Positions 18,149 to 27,966 are shown, counted from the first letter of the stretch. The stretch: DNA of 64,000 nucleotides from Burkholderia cepacia (GCF_001039005.1 NZ_LDWR01000058.1:62001-126000), one strand, 5' to 3'. Translations and numbers: made by a program. The notes: generated by a model from the letters alone, not told the origin.

Positions 18149-20614
18149 TTACTGCTTCTTCGCTTTCGCGGCCTTCGCCGTATCCGCGAGAATCTTCTCG
18201 ACCCGCTGCACGTAAGTCTCGGTCCCGAACCGGCGCACCGCCGTCGCGCGCCCGCTCGCGACGAGCCGCTCGCGCAGCGCGCCGTCACGCTTCAGCGTGT
18301 CCAGCGCATCGGCCAGCGCGGTCACATCGCCCGGCTCGCAGAGCAGCCCGTTGTCACCATCCTCGATGATCTCGACGACACCGCCCGCGCGGGCCGCGAC
18401 AACCGGCCGGCGCGCGAGCATCCCCTCGACGATCACGCGCCCGAACGGCTCGGGCGTGATCGACGTGTGCGCGACGACGTCGACCGCCGTCATGCATGCG
18501 GCCACGTCGCGCTGGAACCCGAGGAAATGCACGCGCTCGTCCATCCCGTGCCGCGCGACGTATTCGTGCAATTGCGCCGCGTATTCGTCCTCGCCGAACA
18601 GCGGTGCGCCGACCAGCACCACGTGCATGTCGGGATGCCGCGCGGCGGCCTCCAGCAGCACGTGCTGGCCCTTCCAGCGCGCGAGACGGCTGAACGAGCC
18701 GACGAGCCACGCATCCTTGGGCAACCCGAGGCGCGCGCGCAGCGCGGCCTGGCTGACGCCTTCCAGCGCGTCGAACGGCTCGGCCGAAATGCCGTTGAAC
18801 ACGACGTCGACGTGCTGCGGCGTAAAGCCCGTCAGCGCGCGGAACGCCTGCGCGGACGCGTCGGAGTTCGCGATCACGCGGGTGACGCCGAGCCGCGCGC
18901 AGTATTTGATCGCCAGCAACTGCTTGCTGCCGAAATGATCGGTGCTGACGATGTCGCGCAGGTGCCACACCACCGGCTTGCGCGCGAGCCGCCCGGCGAG
19001 CGCGGCAACCACCATTGCGCGCTGCGTATTCGCGTAGATCACCTCGGCGCGGCGCGCGCGACGCGCGACATCGCGCACGAGCCGCACGAGCTGTTTCAAT
19101 GCGCCGGCCGACACGCCGCCCTGCTTGCGCACGCCCGCGAGCGCGCCCTGGTCGACCACGTCGACGCGCGCGCCGATCTCATCGAGCGCCGCGCGGAACG
19201 GACCGTCGTCGAACAGCAGCACGTCGGCGTTCGCGCGCATGTGCTTCATGATCTCGAGCAGCGACAGCTCGGCACCGCCAAGCACGCCGCTCTGATCGAG
19301 CACCAGCGTCGCCGGGCCGCGTGCGGCCGGCATCGGCGCGGCGGCCGTGCCGCGCTGCGCGGTCGAGCCGGGCAAAGCCTCCTCCACATAATCGAGGAAG
19401 CGCCGCCGGAACGTATCGGCGGAAAACCGCTCCGCGTTCGTGCGACACGCATTCGGCGTGAAGCGCTGCGGCGCGCGCTCGAAGTCGTCGACCGCCGCGA
19501 CGATCGCGTGCGGCGTCTGTTCGTCGAAGAACAGCCCGGTCGGGTTCGGGGCCGATCGCGGGTCGAGCACGGTTTCGAGCGCGCCGCCCTTGCCGTACGC
19601 GATCACAGGCGTGCCGCAGGCCTGCGCCTCGACGACCGAGATCCCGAAATCCTCCTCGGCCGCGAACACGAACGCCTTCGCACGCCGCATCCGGTCGTGC
19701 AGCACCGCGAACGGCTGGTAGCCCATGATCTCGACGTTCGGGCCGGCCTTCGCGCGGATCTTCTGCATCTCGGGGCCGTCGCCGATCACGACGAGCTTGC
19801 GCTCGGGCGTGCGCGAGAACGCATCGACGATCAGGTCGATCTTCTTGTACGGCACCATCCGCGACGCGGTCAGGTAGAAATCCTCTTTCTCCGCGTTCAG
19901 CGAAAACGCGTCGACGTCGACCGGCGGGAAGATCACCGCCGCGTCGCGGTGGTAGACCTTGCGGATGCGCCGCGCGATGAACGCGGAGTTCGCGACGAAA
20001 CCGTCCACCGCGTTCGCGGTGCGCGTGTCCCAGTTGCGGATGTAATGCAGGATCATCCGCGCGAGCAGCGATTTCGGCCCGTGCGTGAGGTTCGACTGCT
20101 CCAGGTACTGGTGCTGCAGGTCCCACGCATAGCGGATCGGCGAATGCACATAGCTGATGTGCACCTGGTCCGGCCCCGTCAGCACGCCCTTCGCGACCGC
20201 GTGGCTGCTCGAGATCACGAGATCGTAATCCGACACGTCGAGTTGCTCGATCGCGAGCGGCATCAGCGGCAGGTAGCTCCGGTATTTGGTGCGCGCGAAC
20301 GGCAGCTTCTGGATGAACGACGTCGTCACCGGCTTGCCGCGCACGAACGCGCGGTCGTCGAGGAAATCGACAAGGCTGAACAGGTCCGCGTCGGGAAAGC
20401 ACGCGACGATCTGCTCGAGCACGCGCTCGGCGCCGGCGTAGGTGACCAGCCAGTCGTGGACGATCGCCACACGCAGCGTGCGCGCCGGATGGCGCGCGTC
20501 GGCCCGCCCAGCCGGCTCCGACCGGCGCAGCGCGACGGCGTCGCCTGCTTCGGCCACGGCCGCATCGGCGGTGGCGAGATTCAATACGGCGTGTTCCGCC
20601 AGATCGCGATTCAT
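18149..20614 (-). CDS. bceR: Double-domain GT4 glycosyltransferase, cepacian cluster (BceR)
   Basis: 821 residues holding two complete GT-B (GT4) glycosyltransferase modules. Module 1 spans about residues 48-430, with the E-x7-E type site EEDFGISVVEAQACG. Module 2 spans about 450-815, with PEPFGRVIVEGMLARRP and the NDP-sugar binding GSFSRLARWKGQ. It probably adds two sugars in sequence to the lipid-linked heptasaccharide repeat. The ATG overlaps the bceQ stop (ATGA). A longer minus-strand frame extending to 21943 is rejected, because its upstream part is out of frame over bceQ. Confidence 0.88.
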   Translation of the reverse strand: MNRDLAEHAVLNLATADAAVAEAGDAVALRRSEPAGRADARHPARTLRVAIVHDWLVTYAGAERVLEQIVACFPDADLFSLVDFLDDRAFVRGKPVTTSFIQKLPFARTKYRSYLPLMPLAIEQLDVSDYDLVISSSHAVAKGVLTGPDQVHISYVHSPIRYAWDLQHQYLEQSNLTHGPKSLLARMILHYIRNWDTRTANAVDGFVANSAFIARRIRKVYHRDAAVIFPPVDVDAFSLNAEKEDFYLTASRMVPYKKIDLIVDAFSRTPERKLVVIGDGPEMQKIRAKAGPNVEIMGYQPFAVLHDRMRRAKAFVFAAEEDFGISVVEAQACGTPVIAYGKGGALETVLDPRSAPNPTGLFFDEQTPHAIVAAVDDFERAPQRFTPNACRTNAERFSADTFRRRFLDYVEEALPGSTAQRGTAAAPMPAARGPATLVLDQSGVLGGAELSLLEIMKHMRANADVLLFDDGPFRAALDEIGARVDVVDQGALAGVRKQGGVSAGALKQLVRLVRDVARRARRAEVIYANTQRAMVVAALAGRLARKPVVWHLRDIVSTDHFGSKQLLAIKYCARLGVTRVIANSDASAQAFRALTGFTPQHVDVVFNGISAEPFDALEGVSQAALRARLGLPKDAWLVGSFSRLARWKGQHVLLEAAARHPDMHVVLVGAPLFGEDEYAAQLHEYVARHGMDERVHFLGFQRDVAACMTAVDVVAHTSITPEPFGRVIVEGMLARRPVVAARAGGVVEIIEDGDNGLLCEPGDVTALADALDTLKRDGALRERLVASGRATAVRRFGTETYVQRVEKILADTAKAAKAKKQ

Positions 20615-22077
20615 ACGGTTTTCCTCGCATTGAGACGGACAAACAGGTCGCGCACGAGCGCGCGCAACCCCGGCGTCATCGTGAGCGACCACGCGACGTT
20701 CAGTACCAGCACGACCGCGCACAGGCCGATCGACTCGCCGAGCCCCGGCCACGCCTGTGCGAGAAACAGGCTCGCGAGCAGGAAAGCCAGGTGCGCCAGC
20801 ATGTCGAGCACGATCGCGCGCATCCGGATCGCCGACAGATAGAGCAGCACGCCGTAATCGACGAACGCGCGCACCGCGACGACCACCGCCGCGCCGATCA
20901 GCCCGAAGTGATGAATGCCGAACCACAGGCCGCCGACGAAGAACGGCATTTCGACGAGCCCGGCGAACGCCGCGCGGGCCGGGTTGACCTGCGACTGGAT
21001 CAGGATCCGCGTGACGCTCGCCTGGCCGACGAGCCACACGCTGATCACCAGCACGCGGCCGACCGGCGCCGAATGTGCGGCGAGATCGGCGCCGACCCAC
21101 AGCGTGAGGAACGGCGCGAGCGCGAAAATTGCAACGATGCCGACCGGCGTGAACACGCCGTTCAGGAATTCGAGCGACTGGCGCGCGAGCGTGTCCGCGT
21201 GGTCGCGGCCGACCGCCGACAGGCGCGGGAACAGCGTGCGCACGAGCGCGTTCGGCAGCATGTTCAGCCGCGTGACGAGGTTCTGCGGCACCGTGTAATA
21301 GGTGACGAACTTCGCGCCCATGCCGGCGCCGAGCATCACGCGGTCGAGCGTGTCCGCGATCATGCTGGTCGTGCTCGCGATCAGCATCCAGCCGCCGAAG
21401 TTGAACAGCCCTTTCGCGGTGCCCCACTGCGGCGGATCGATGCGCCGGATCCCGAGCACCTTGATACTCGCGTGGCCCAGCATCACCGCCGCGATCAGGC
21501 GCGCGACGACGGCCGCGGCAAGCACCGTCTGCAGGTTCGGCGCGATCCACCACGCGGCGCCGAGCGGCAACAGCTGGAACAGGAACGTGCCGATCGTCTG
21601 GTTCGTGTTGAACACGCCGAACCGTTCGGCGCCGTTGATCGCGCCGGCGAACACCCACGACACGTTCGCCAGCGGAATCGCGAGCGCGAGCCACGGCAGC
21701 GCGAGATACACCTCGTGCTGCATCGCGGCCGACACCTTCGTGAAATACGCGGTGTAGATGAACGCGCCGAAATAGATCAGCAGCCCGCCCACGATGCCGG
21801 TGCCGAGGTTCAGCCAGAACGCGCTCCAGAACACGCGTGCGCTTTCGTCGTCGTTGCCGCTCGCGAGCGCCTTCGAGATATGGTTCTGCGCGGCCATGCT
21901 CATCCCGAGATCGAGGATCCCGAAATAGCCGATCAGCGTCCACACCAGGCTGACGACGCCATAACGCTCGACGCCGAGCGCGTGGATATACGCGGGCACC
22001 GTCACCAGCGACACGAAGGTCGGCAGGATCAGCCCGATGAAGTTGATCGAAACGTTCTTGAGTATGCCTTTGTCCAT
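20611..22077 (-). CDS. bceQ: Wzx-type repeat-unit flippase, cepacian cluster (BceQ)
   Basis: 488 residues of the polysaccharide transporter (MATE/MOP) superfamily with about 12-14 membrane helices. It starts MDKGILKNVSINFIGLILPTF and contains the family-typical SLVWTLIGYFGILDLGM near residue 45. It would flip undecaprenyl-linked cepacian units to the periplasm, where the bce-I polymerase and export genes (not in this window) act. AAGG lies 8 nt before the ATG. It is 43 bp after bceP and overlaps bceR by 4 nt, so the three form one operon. Confidence 0.9.
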   Translation of the reverse strand: MDKGILKNVSINFIGLILPTFVSLVTVPAYIHALGVERYGVVSLVWTLIGYFGILDLGMSMAAQNHISKALASGNDDESARVFWSAFWLNLGTGIVGGLLIYFGAFIYTAYFTKVSAAMQHEVYLALPWLALAIPLANVSWVFAGAINGAERFGVFNTNQTIGTFLFQLLPLGAAWWIAPNLQTVLAAAVVARLIAAVMLGHASIKVLGIRRIDPPQWGTAKGLFNFGGWMLIASTTSMIADTLDRVMLGAGMGAKFVTYYTVPQNLVTRLNMLPNALVRTLFPRLSAVGRDHADTLARQSLEFLNGVFTPVGIVAIFALAPFLTLWVGADLAAHSAPVGRVLVISVWLVGQASVTRILIQSQVNPARAAFAGLVEMPFFVGGLWFGIHHFGLIGAAVVVAVRAFVDYGVLLYLSAIRMRAIVLDMLAHLAFLLASLFLAQAWPGLGESIGLCAVVLVLNVAWSLTMTPGLRALVRDLFVRLNARKTV

Positions 22078-22120
22078 GCTTGAGCCTTGTGTGACGGGGA
22101 CGACGACGGCGCGCCGCCCG

Positions 22121-24337
22121 TCACGGTTTCCAGCGATACATCAGCACCTTGCCGCGCGCGTCTTCCTCGACGAACACGAGGTATTCGCCGTTCTCGCGCT
22201 TGAAGGCACTGATGCCGAACGGCACGTCGACCCAGCCGGATGCCTTGCCGACCTCGGTGCCCGCGCTCATCACGCCCACTTCCTTGCCGGTGTCCTTGTC
22301 GTACACGTGGATCTTGCCGACCGGCTCCACGGTGAAGATGTAGCGGCCCTCGACCGTGATCCCGATCAGGTCCAGGATCGGCTTCGCGTCGAGCTGCCAC
22401 GGCAGCGCGACCGTGTAGCGCACGACGGGCGTACCACTCGACCACTTGTCGAAGCGCACCAGCACGCGGCCGACTTCCTTGTTGATGCCCGGTTGCGGCG
22501 GCGCGTCGGCCGTGTAGCCGGTCACGTACAGCGTGTCCGTCTGCGCGTCGTAGATCGAGCGGCGCAGTTGCGTGAACGGCTGCGGCATCGGGTAGGTCGT
22601 GACCGTGTCGTACGAGTAGATCGGGTTGCCGGCCTTGTCGACGCCGCCGTACCGGAACCGGTGAATGCCGCGCACGTCGCTCGTGCGCCAGATGTCGCCC
22701 TTCGTGTCGACCCACCAGCCCCAGCCGCCCGCTTTCGCCTTGCCAGTCGTATTGAGCGTGAACTCGTCGGCGTCGAGGCGGCCGTTGCCCTTCGCATCGC
22801 GCCACAGCCAGTCGCCGCCGGGCGGCTTGTTCGGCACCTTGTCGACCGGCCGCGCGCGTCCCGCGATCAGGCCCGACGGAATCGCGACCTCGCCGTCGCG
22901 CTTCGCGTCGAAGCGGTAGATCTTCAGGTGATCGGCGTACATGTCGGTCAGGTACAGGAACGTGCGGCCGTCGACGCGGCGCGCGATCGGCATGCCCGGC
23001 CACTGGTCCGTATGGAACACGGGGTCGTCCGGATACTTGAAGCGGTTCGACAGGAAGCCGACGTATTTCCAGTCCTGGCCCGGCGGCTTCGACAGGTCGA
23101 GCTCGAAGCGCTTGTTGCCCGTGTACACGCTGTTCGGCCGCGCGGGGTCGAGCCACGCGCCGTCGACGAACAGCAACCCCTGCACCTGCCAGCGCGGCTT
23201 GCCGTCCGGCGTATAGCTTTCGAGCACCGCGCCGAGCCCCGCGCCGATCGAGTCGTGGCGCGGTCCGATACCGTTCATCGCCACATACACGTTGCCCGCG
23301 CGGTCGACGCCGACGCCCGTCAGCCCGTTGAAGCGCTGCGGCCCCGGCCGCCCCGGCACGGGGCCCGCGAAGATGCCGCCGCGCTCGCCGAGCGTGCCGG
23401 ACTGCGCATAACCCTTGCCGCCTTTCGAGAAGATCAGGATCTGCTGGCGCGGCCCGTTGTCCGCGACGAGCACGCGCCCTTTCGCATCGACGGCCACATC
23501 CACCGCATCGGTGCCTTCGGGCAGCGCGGGCGCGTCGTCGACCTTGCGGCCATCCGCGCGCATGTGCACGAGGTGCGCGGGGCCGTTGATCGTGTCCGTG
23601 AGCAGCCACAGCGTGCCGTCGCCCGCCAGCGCGATGCGGCCCGGCTCGTGCGCGCTCCACGTGCCCTTCTGCTGCATCGTCTCGGCGTCGTAGACATCCA
23701 CCGCGTCGCGCGACGGATTCGTCGCGAACAGCGTCTTGTCGTCGGCCGCGAGGCCGCCCACTTCCGCCTTCTGTTCGCCGACTTCCGAGCGCGCGGGGGC
23801 CGGCACCTCGTTGACCATCATGAAGCTCGCGGCCATACGCGCGCGGCCGGTATCGGCCCGGCCGCCCGGTGCCGGCTGCGGCGCCGCGCGAAACGGCGCG
23901 GGCTGCTTCAGGTCGCCGATCGCGCGCCGCGAAATGCCAAACCACTGCTTGCCCTTGTCCGGCCAGATGCCGGGCGACTGAAGGTGGCCGCGCTCATTGC
24001 CGACGCCGATCGCGACGTACGCATACTTGCTGTTCACGGCGATCGCGTTGCCGCCGAGGTTGCCCCAGCCGTGCGTGCCGCCGGCGAAGCCGAGCATCTT
24101 CCCGTCCTGGTAGACGCTCGCCTCGGCCCCGCTCTCATCCCACGGCGCATTCGTATACACCTTGCCTTCAGGCGTCACCGCGATCGCGCGGATGTCGATC
24201 TGCGTCCAGCTGCCGTCGCCATAGCCGAACGTGTTGCCGATCCACGACGTCGTCGCGGGCAACACCGTTTCGGCCGGTGCGGCGCTCGCCAGCAGCGCCG
24301 CGCCTACCGTCATGCCAACCAGAATCAGACGTCGCAA
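22121..24337 (-). CDS. bceP: Exported beta-propeller-like protein of unknown function, cepacian cluster (BceP)
   Basis: 738 residues. The best start is a TTG at 24337, with GGAGAAG 4 nt upstream, giving the signal peptide MRRLILVGMTVGAALLASAAPA. An ATG at 24421 has no ribosome site and would bury that signal. The mature protein has repeating strands such as GDGTLWLLTDTINGPAHL, AVDAKGRVLVAD, GVGVDRAGNVYVAMNG and TLYVTGYTA, typical of NHL/SGL-type beta-propellers. A role in periplasmic or outer-membrane handling of cepacian is inferred only from operon position with bceQ and bceR. Confidence 0.8.
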   Translation of the reverse strand: MRRLILVGMTVGAALLASAAPAETVLPATTSWIGNTFGYGDGSWTQIDIRAIAVTPEGKVYTNAPWDESGAEASVYQDGKMLGFAGGTHGWGNLGGNAIAVNSKYAYVAIGVGNERGHLQSPGIWPDKGKQWFGISRRAIGDLKQPAPFRAAPQPAPGGRADTGRARMAASFMMVNEVPAPARSEVGEQKAEVGGLAADDKTLFATNPSRDAVDVYDAETMQQKGTWSAHEPGRIALAGDGTLWLLTDTINGPAHLVHMRADGRKVDDAPALPEGTDAVDVAVDAKGRVLVADNGPRQQILIFSKGGKGYAQSGTLGERGGIFAGPVPGRPGPQRFNGLTGVGVDRAGNVYVAMNGIGPRHDSIGAGLGAVLESYTPDGKPRWQVQGLLFVDGAWLDPARPNSVYTGNKRFELDLSKPPGQDWKYVGFLSNRFKYPDDPVFHTDQWPGMPIARRVDGRTFLYLTDMYADHLKIYRFDAKRDGEVAIPSGLIAGRARPVDKVPNKPPGGDWLWRDAKGNGRLDADEFTLNTTGKAKAGGWGWWVDTKGDIWRTSDVRGIHRFRYGGVDKAGNPIYSYDTVTTYPMPQPFTQLRRSIYDAQTDTLYVTGYTADAPPQPGINKEVGRVLVRFDKWSSGTPVVRYTVALPWQLDAKPILDLIGITVEGRYIFTVEPVGKIHVYDKDTGKEVGVMSAGTEVGKASGWVDVPFGISAFKRENGEYLVFVEEDARGKVLMYRWKP

Positions 24338-24782
24338 TGCGCTTCTCCAGACTTGATGCGAAAGCGACCGGCGCCGCCACGGACTGCCGGCGCACCCTGT
24401 CGCTAAATAAATGGGTTTCAAACGTCGCGATGCAGGTTACAAGCAAAAATAATCACAAGAAATTTGGAAATATTTGGGGATGTTTCAGCCTGAAATATCG
24501 AACCGGAACAGGCAGGAAATAGCGCACAAAAACGGCAATAACGACCGCCTTTCACACGTTGCCCCGTAGAAAATGCCGCCCCACACCGCCTGTCGCGGCT
24601 GTCCGGGCGCCAACCTTTCATCTCACGACCGAAATAATCGGCATTTGAATGTTTGCCGTCAGATAAATGGCGCGCGTTTTTTTACCGATTTCTTTTCCCT
24701 AGAATCGATTTCGAATCAATATTCCATTTAAAGGCATGCAATACGTACACGCATCGGATGCACGTCGCGAAGGAACCGCGCA
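24338..24782. other. Divergent promoter region between bceP and bceO
   Basis: 445 bp, markedly AT-rich around 24400-24540 and 24640-24730, and must hold the promoters of bceP-Q-R and bceO-N-M. It contains the short palindrome TTTCAGCCTGAAA near 24482 and the element TTACCGATTT (24682-24691) followed by TAGAAT (24700-24705). No gene is seen. Exact start points cannot be assigned from sequence. Confidence 0.55.
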
Positions 24783-25847
24783 ATGACCGGCCTTGCGCGA
24801 CCCGCCAACCTCGCCTCGCCGCAACACGGCCGCATCGTGCAGCTCGACGGGCTGCGCGCGATCGCGGTGGGCGCCGTGTTCCTGCAGCACGCGCTGAAGG
24901 CGCCGCTATGGATGGGCGTCGACTTGTTCTTCGTGCTGAGCGGGCTGCTGATCACCGGCATCCTGCTCGAGCGCAAGGCGCGCGGGCAGTCGTACTTCAG
25001 CCACTTCTACGCGCGCCGGGTGCGTCGCATCCTGCCGCCGTACGTGCTGCTGCTGGTGGTCTCGACGATCCTGTTCGGCGCGAGCTGGCTGCCGCACTGG
25101 CCGTGGTTCGCGTTCTTCTCGACCAACATCGGGCTGTCGCTCGGCAGCATCGGCCACGACAGCCTGAACGTGCTGTGGTCGCTGGCGGTCGAGGAGCAGT
25201 TCTATATCTTCTGGCCGTTCGTCGTGCTGTGGTGCTCGGAGCGCGCGCTGCTGTGGGTCGCCGCCGCGCTGATCGTCGCCGCGCCGGTGCTGCGCGCGAT
25301 CGCGACGCCGTGGTTCGATTCGTTCTGGCCGATCTACTACCTGACGCCGTTCCGGATGGACCTGCTCGCAGCCGGCGCGCTGCTCGCGATCGTGCTGCGC
25401 CGCGACCGGCGCGCGCTGGAGCCGTTCTATCCGCTCGCGATCGTCGGCGCGCTCGTGTCGCTCGCGATCCTCGGCTGGCTGCACCTGTCGTTCCCGCGCT
25501 TTCGCGCCGCGAATACGCCACTGTCGAATGCAGCGCTCTACAGCATCTCGCTGCTGCTGTGTACGTCGATCGTCGTGATCGCGCTGCGCGGCCGCGGCAT
25601 CGTGCAACGCGTGCTGACGAACCCGATGCTCGTCTACGTGGGCACCATCAGCTACACCGTCTACCTGATCCACCTGAGCGTGCTGTACGCGCTGTGGCCG
25701 CTGCACCTGAACCGCTTCGTCACGGCCGCGCTCGCGCTCGCGATCACGCTCGCCTACGCGACCTTGAGCTGGTACGGCTTCGAACGGCGCCTGACGCGCG
25801 GCCCCGCACGCCGCGCATTGCCGGCCGCCGCAAGCACGACCGCCTGA
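24783..25847 (+). CDS. bceO: Acyltransferase family 3 membrane protein, cepacian cluster (BceO)
   Basis: 354 residues with the family motifs QLDGLRAIAVGAVFLQH (residues 20-36), DLFFVLSGLLITG, YARRVRRILPPYVLL and WSLAVEEQFYIFWP. About ten membrane segments. It is a third O-acetyltransferase candidate for cepacian, whose repeat unit is multiply acetylated. AAGGAA precedes the ATG by 8 nt. It is first in the bceO-bceN-bceM operon. Confidence 0.88.
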   Translation: MTGLARPANLASPQHGRIVQLDGLRAIAVGAVFLQHALKAPLWMGVDLFFVLSGLLITGILLERKARGQSYFSHFYARRVRRILPPYVLLLVVSTILFGASWLPHWPWFAFFSTNIGLSLGSIGHDSLNVLWSLAVEEQFYIFWPFVVLWCSERALLWVAAALIVAAPVLRAIATPWFDSFWPIYYLTPFRMDLLAAGALLAIVLRRDRRALEPFYPLAIVGALVSLAILGWLHLSFPRFRAANTPLSNAALYSISLLLCTSIVVIALRGRGIVQRVLTNPMLVYVGTISYTVYLIHLSVLYALWPLHLNRFVTAALALAITLAYATLSWYGFERRLTRGPARRALPAAASTTA

Positions 25848-25883
25848 ATTTCACCATCTATCATTTTCGACAAGGACAACGCC

Positions 25884-26930
25884 ATGAGCCAAACTCGCAA
25901 GAAGGCCGTCATCACGGGGGTCACGGGCCAGGACGGCGCCTACCTGACCAAGCTGCTGCTCGACAAGGGCTACGAAGTCACGGGCACCTACCGCCGTACC
26001 AGCTCGGTGAATTTCTGGCGTATCGCCGAGCTCGGCGTCGACACGCACCCGAACCTCACGCTCGTCGAGCACGACCTGACCGACGCAGGCGCGAGCCTGC
26101 GCCTGCTCGAACGTACGCAGCCCGACGAGTTGTACAACCTGGCCGCGCAGAGCTTCGTCGGCGTATCGTTCGACCAGCCGACGACGACCGCCGAGGTGAC
26201 GGGCCTGGGTCCCTTGAACCTGCTCGAGGCGATCCGCGTCGTGAGCCCGAAAACACGCTTCTACCAGGCGTCGACGTCCGAAATGTTCGGCAAGGTGCAG
26301 TCGATTCCGCAAACGGAAGCGACCTCGTTCTATCCGCGCAGCCCGTACGGCGCCGCGAAACTGTATGCGCACTGGATGACCGTGAACTACCGCGAGTCGT
26401 ACGGCCTGTTCGGCAGCAGCGGGATCCTGTTCAACCACGAATCGCCGCTGCGCGGCCGCGAGTTCGTCACGCGCAAGATCACCGACACCGTCGCGAAGAT
26501 CAAGCTCGGCAAGGCAACGCGCCTCGAGCTCGGCAACCTCGACGCGAAGCGCGACTGGGGCTTTGCATTCGAATACGTCGAAGGGATGTGGCGGATGCTG
26601 CAGGCCGACGAGCCCGACACCTATGTGCTGGCCACCAATCGCACCGAAACCGTGCGCGACTTCGTGCGGATGGCGTTCGTGGCGGCCGGCTATCAGATCG
26701 AATGGACCGGCAAGGGTGAGCAGGAACGCGGTCTCGATGTGGCGACGGGCAACGTGCTCGTCGAAGTGAATCCCAAGTTCTACCGTCCCGCGGAAGTGGA
26801 TCTGCTGATCGGCTGCGCGGACAAGGCCAAGAGCAAGCTCGGCTGGGCACCGGAGACGACGCTCGAACAGCTTTGCCAGATGATGGTCGAGGCGGATCTG
26901 ACGCGGAACCAGCACCATGACACGTTCTGA
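25884..26930 (+). CDS. bceN: GDP-mannose 4,6-dehydratase (BceN)
   Basis: 348 residues, extended SDR. It converts GDP-D-mannose to GDP-4-keto-6-deoxy-D-mannose, the route to GDP-D-rhamnose, one of the sugars of cepacian. The Rossmann motif GVTGQDGAYL is at residues 12-21, the catalytic set STSEMFGK near 130 and YPRSPYGAAKLYAHW with the YxxxK pair near 150-154. NHESPLRG and KRDWG are GMD signatures. AAGGAC precedes the ATG. The last 14 nt overlap bceM, coupling the two steps. Confidence 0.93.
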   Translation: MSQTRKKAVITGVTGQDGAYLTKLLLDKGYEVTGTYRRTSSVNFWRIAELGVDTHPNLTLVEHDLTDAGASLRLLERTQPDELYNLAAQSFVGVSFDQPTTTAEVTGLGPLNLLEAIRVVSPKTRFYQASTSEMFGKVQSIPQTEATSFYPRSPYGAAKLYAHWMTVNYRESYGLFGSSGILFNHESPLRGREFVTRKITDTVAKIKLGKATRLELGNLDAKRDWGFAFEYVEGMWRMLQADEPDTYVLATNRTETVRDFVRMAFVAAGYQIEWTGKGEQERGLDVATGNVLVEVNPKFYRPAEVDLLIGCADKAKSKLGWAPETTLEQLCQMMVEADLTRNQHHDTF

Positions 26931-27966
26931 TCTCGAACACGCCCCGCGCCGGGCGTTCGTCACGGGCCTGACGGGCTTCACCGGCCGCTACATGGTGCAA
27001 CACCTCGAAGCGGCGGGCTACGAAGTCTGGGGCACGGTCGCGCCCGGCTCGCCGCCGTCCGACGAACCGTTGTTCGCGAACTGCACGCTGCTGCCCGTCG
27101 ACCTGCTCGACGCGGATGCGGTACGTGCGGCCGCGGCCGACGCACGACCCGATGCGGTCGTGCATCTCGCCGCGCGCGCGCATGTCGCGCAAGATGACCC
27201 ATCGCAAACCTACGCGGTCAACGTCGTCGGCACGAGCAACCTGCTGGCCGCGCTCGCGGGCCTCGACCGCCGCCCGTCTGCCGTGCTGCTCGCGAGCAGC
27301 GCGAACATCTACGGCAACTCGACGGCCGGCGTACTCGACGAAAACGTCCCGCCCGCCCCCGCGAACGACTACGCGATCAGCAAGCTCGCGATGGAATATG
27401 CGGCGAAGCTGTGGGCCGACCGGCTGCCGATCGTGATCGCGCGGCCGTTCAACTACACGGGCGTCGGCCAGAGCGATACGTATCTGCTGCCGAAGCTCGT
27501 CGCGCACTACGCGCGCAACGAACCGCGGATCTCGCTCGGCAATCTCGACGTGCGCCGCGATTTCTCCGACGTGCGCGACGTGACGGCCGCCTATCTGAAG
27601 CTGATCGAAACCGCGCCGGCCGGCGAGATACTCAATGTCTGCTCGGAGCGTGCGTATTCGCTGAACGAAGTGCTGGCGATACTGTCCCGCATCGCCGGCT
27701 ACGTGATCGACGTGACGGTCGATCCGCGTTTCGTGCGGCACAACGAAGTGAAGAGCCTGAGCGGGTCGCGCGACAAACTGCGGCGCGCGGTGGGCGAACT
27801 GCCCGTCACGCCGCTCGACGAAACTTTGCGGTGGATGGTGAGCGCGGTGCGTGACGACATGCCGCCTGCACGTACGCCGAACGGATCGCGCACGCGCGAA
27901 GGCGTGCGCCGTGACTACGGTGCCGATGGCGACAGGACGCCGGCGCGCCCCGTCGCATCGTTATGA
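26917..27966 (+). CDS. bceM: GDP-4-keto-6-deoxy-D-mannose reductase (BceM)
   Basis: 349 residues, SDR fold, with the cofactor motif GLTGFTGRY (17-25), SSANIYGNS near 128 and YAISKLAME carrying the YxxxK pair near 150. It would reduce the BceN product to GDP-D-rhamnose (RMD type). The C-terminal about 35 residues after SAVRDDM are Arg-rich and look unstructured, longer than typical RMD. It overlaps bceN by 14 nt and converges on metZ with only 18 bp between stop codons and no evident terminator. Confidence 0.88.
   Translation: MTRSDLEHAPRRAFVTGLTGFTGRYMVQHLEAAGYEVWGTVAPGSPPSDEPLFANCTLLPVDLLDADAVRAAAADARPDAVVHLAARAHVAQDDPSQTYAVNVVGTSNLLAALAGLDRRPSAVLLASSANIYGNSTAGVLDENVPPAPANDYAISKLAMEYAAKLWADRLPIVIARPFNYTGVGQSDTYLLPKLVAHYARNEPRISLGNLDVRRDFSDVRDVTAAYLKLIETAPAGEILNVCSERAYSLNEVLAILSRIAGYVIDVTVDPRFVRHNEVKSLSGSRDKLRRAVGELPVTPLDETLRWMVSAVRDDMPPARTPNGSRTREGVRRDYGADGDRTPARPVASL

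Noticed and set aside
18026..20842. 938-codon plus-strand frame opposite bceR
   Set aside because: It is an antisense shadow of the double glycosyltransferase with no family signature.
18149..21943. Single 1264-codon minus-strand protein
   Set aside because: Codons upstream of 20614 overlap bceQ in another frame and read as low-complexity sequence; the natural start is the ATGA overlap.
22037..24406. 789-codon plus-strand frame opposite bceP
   Set aside because: It mirrors a protein with a signal peptide and clear repeats on the other strand.
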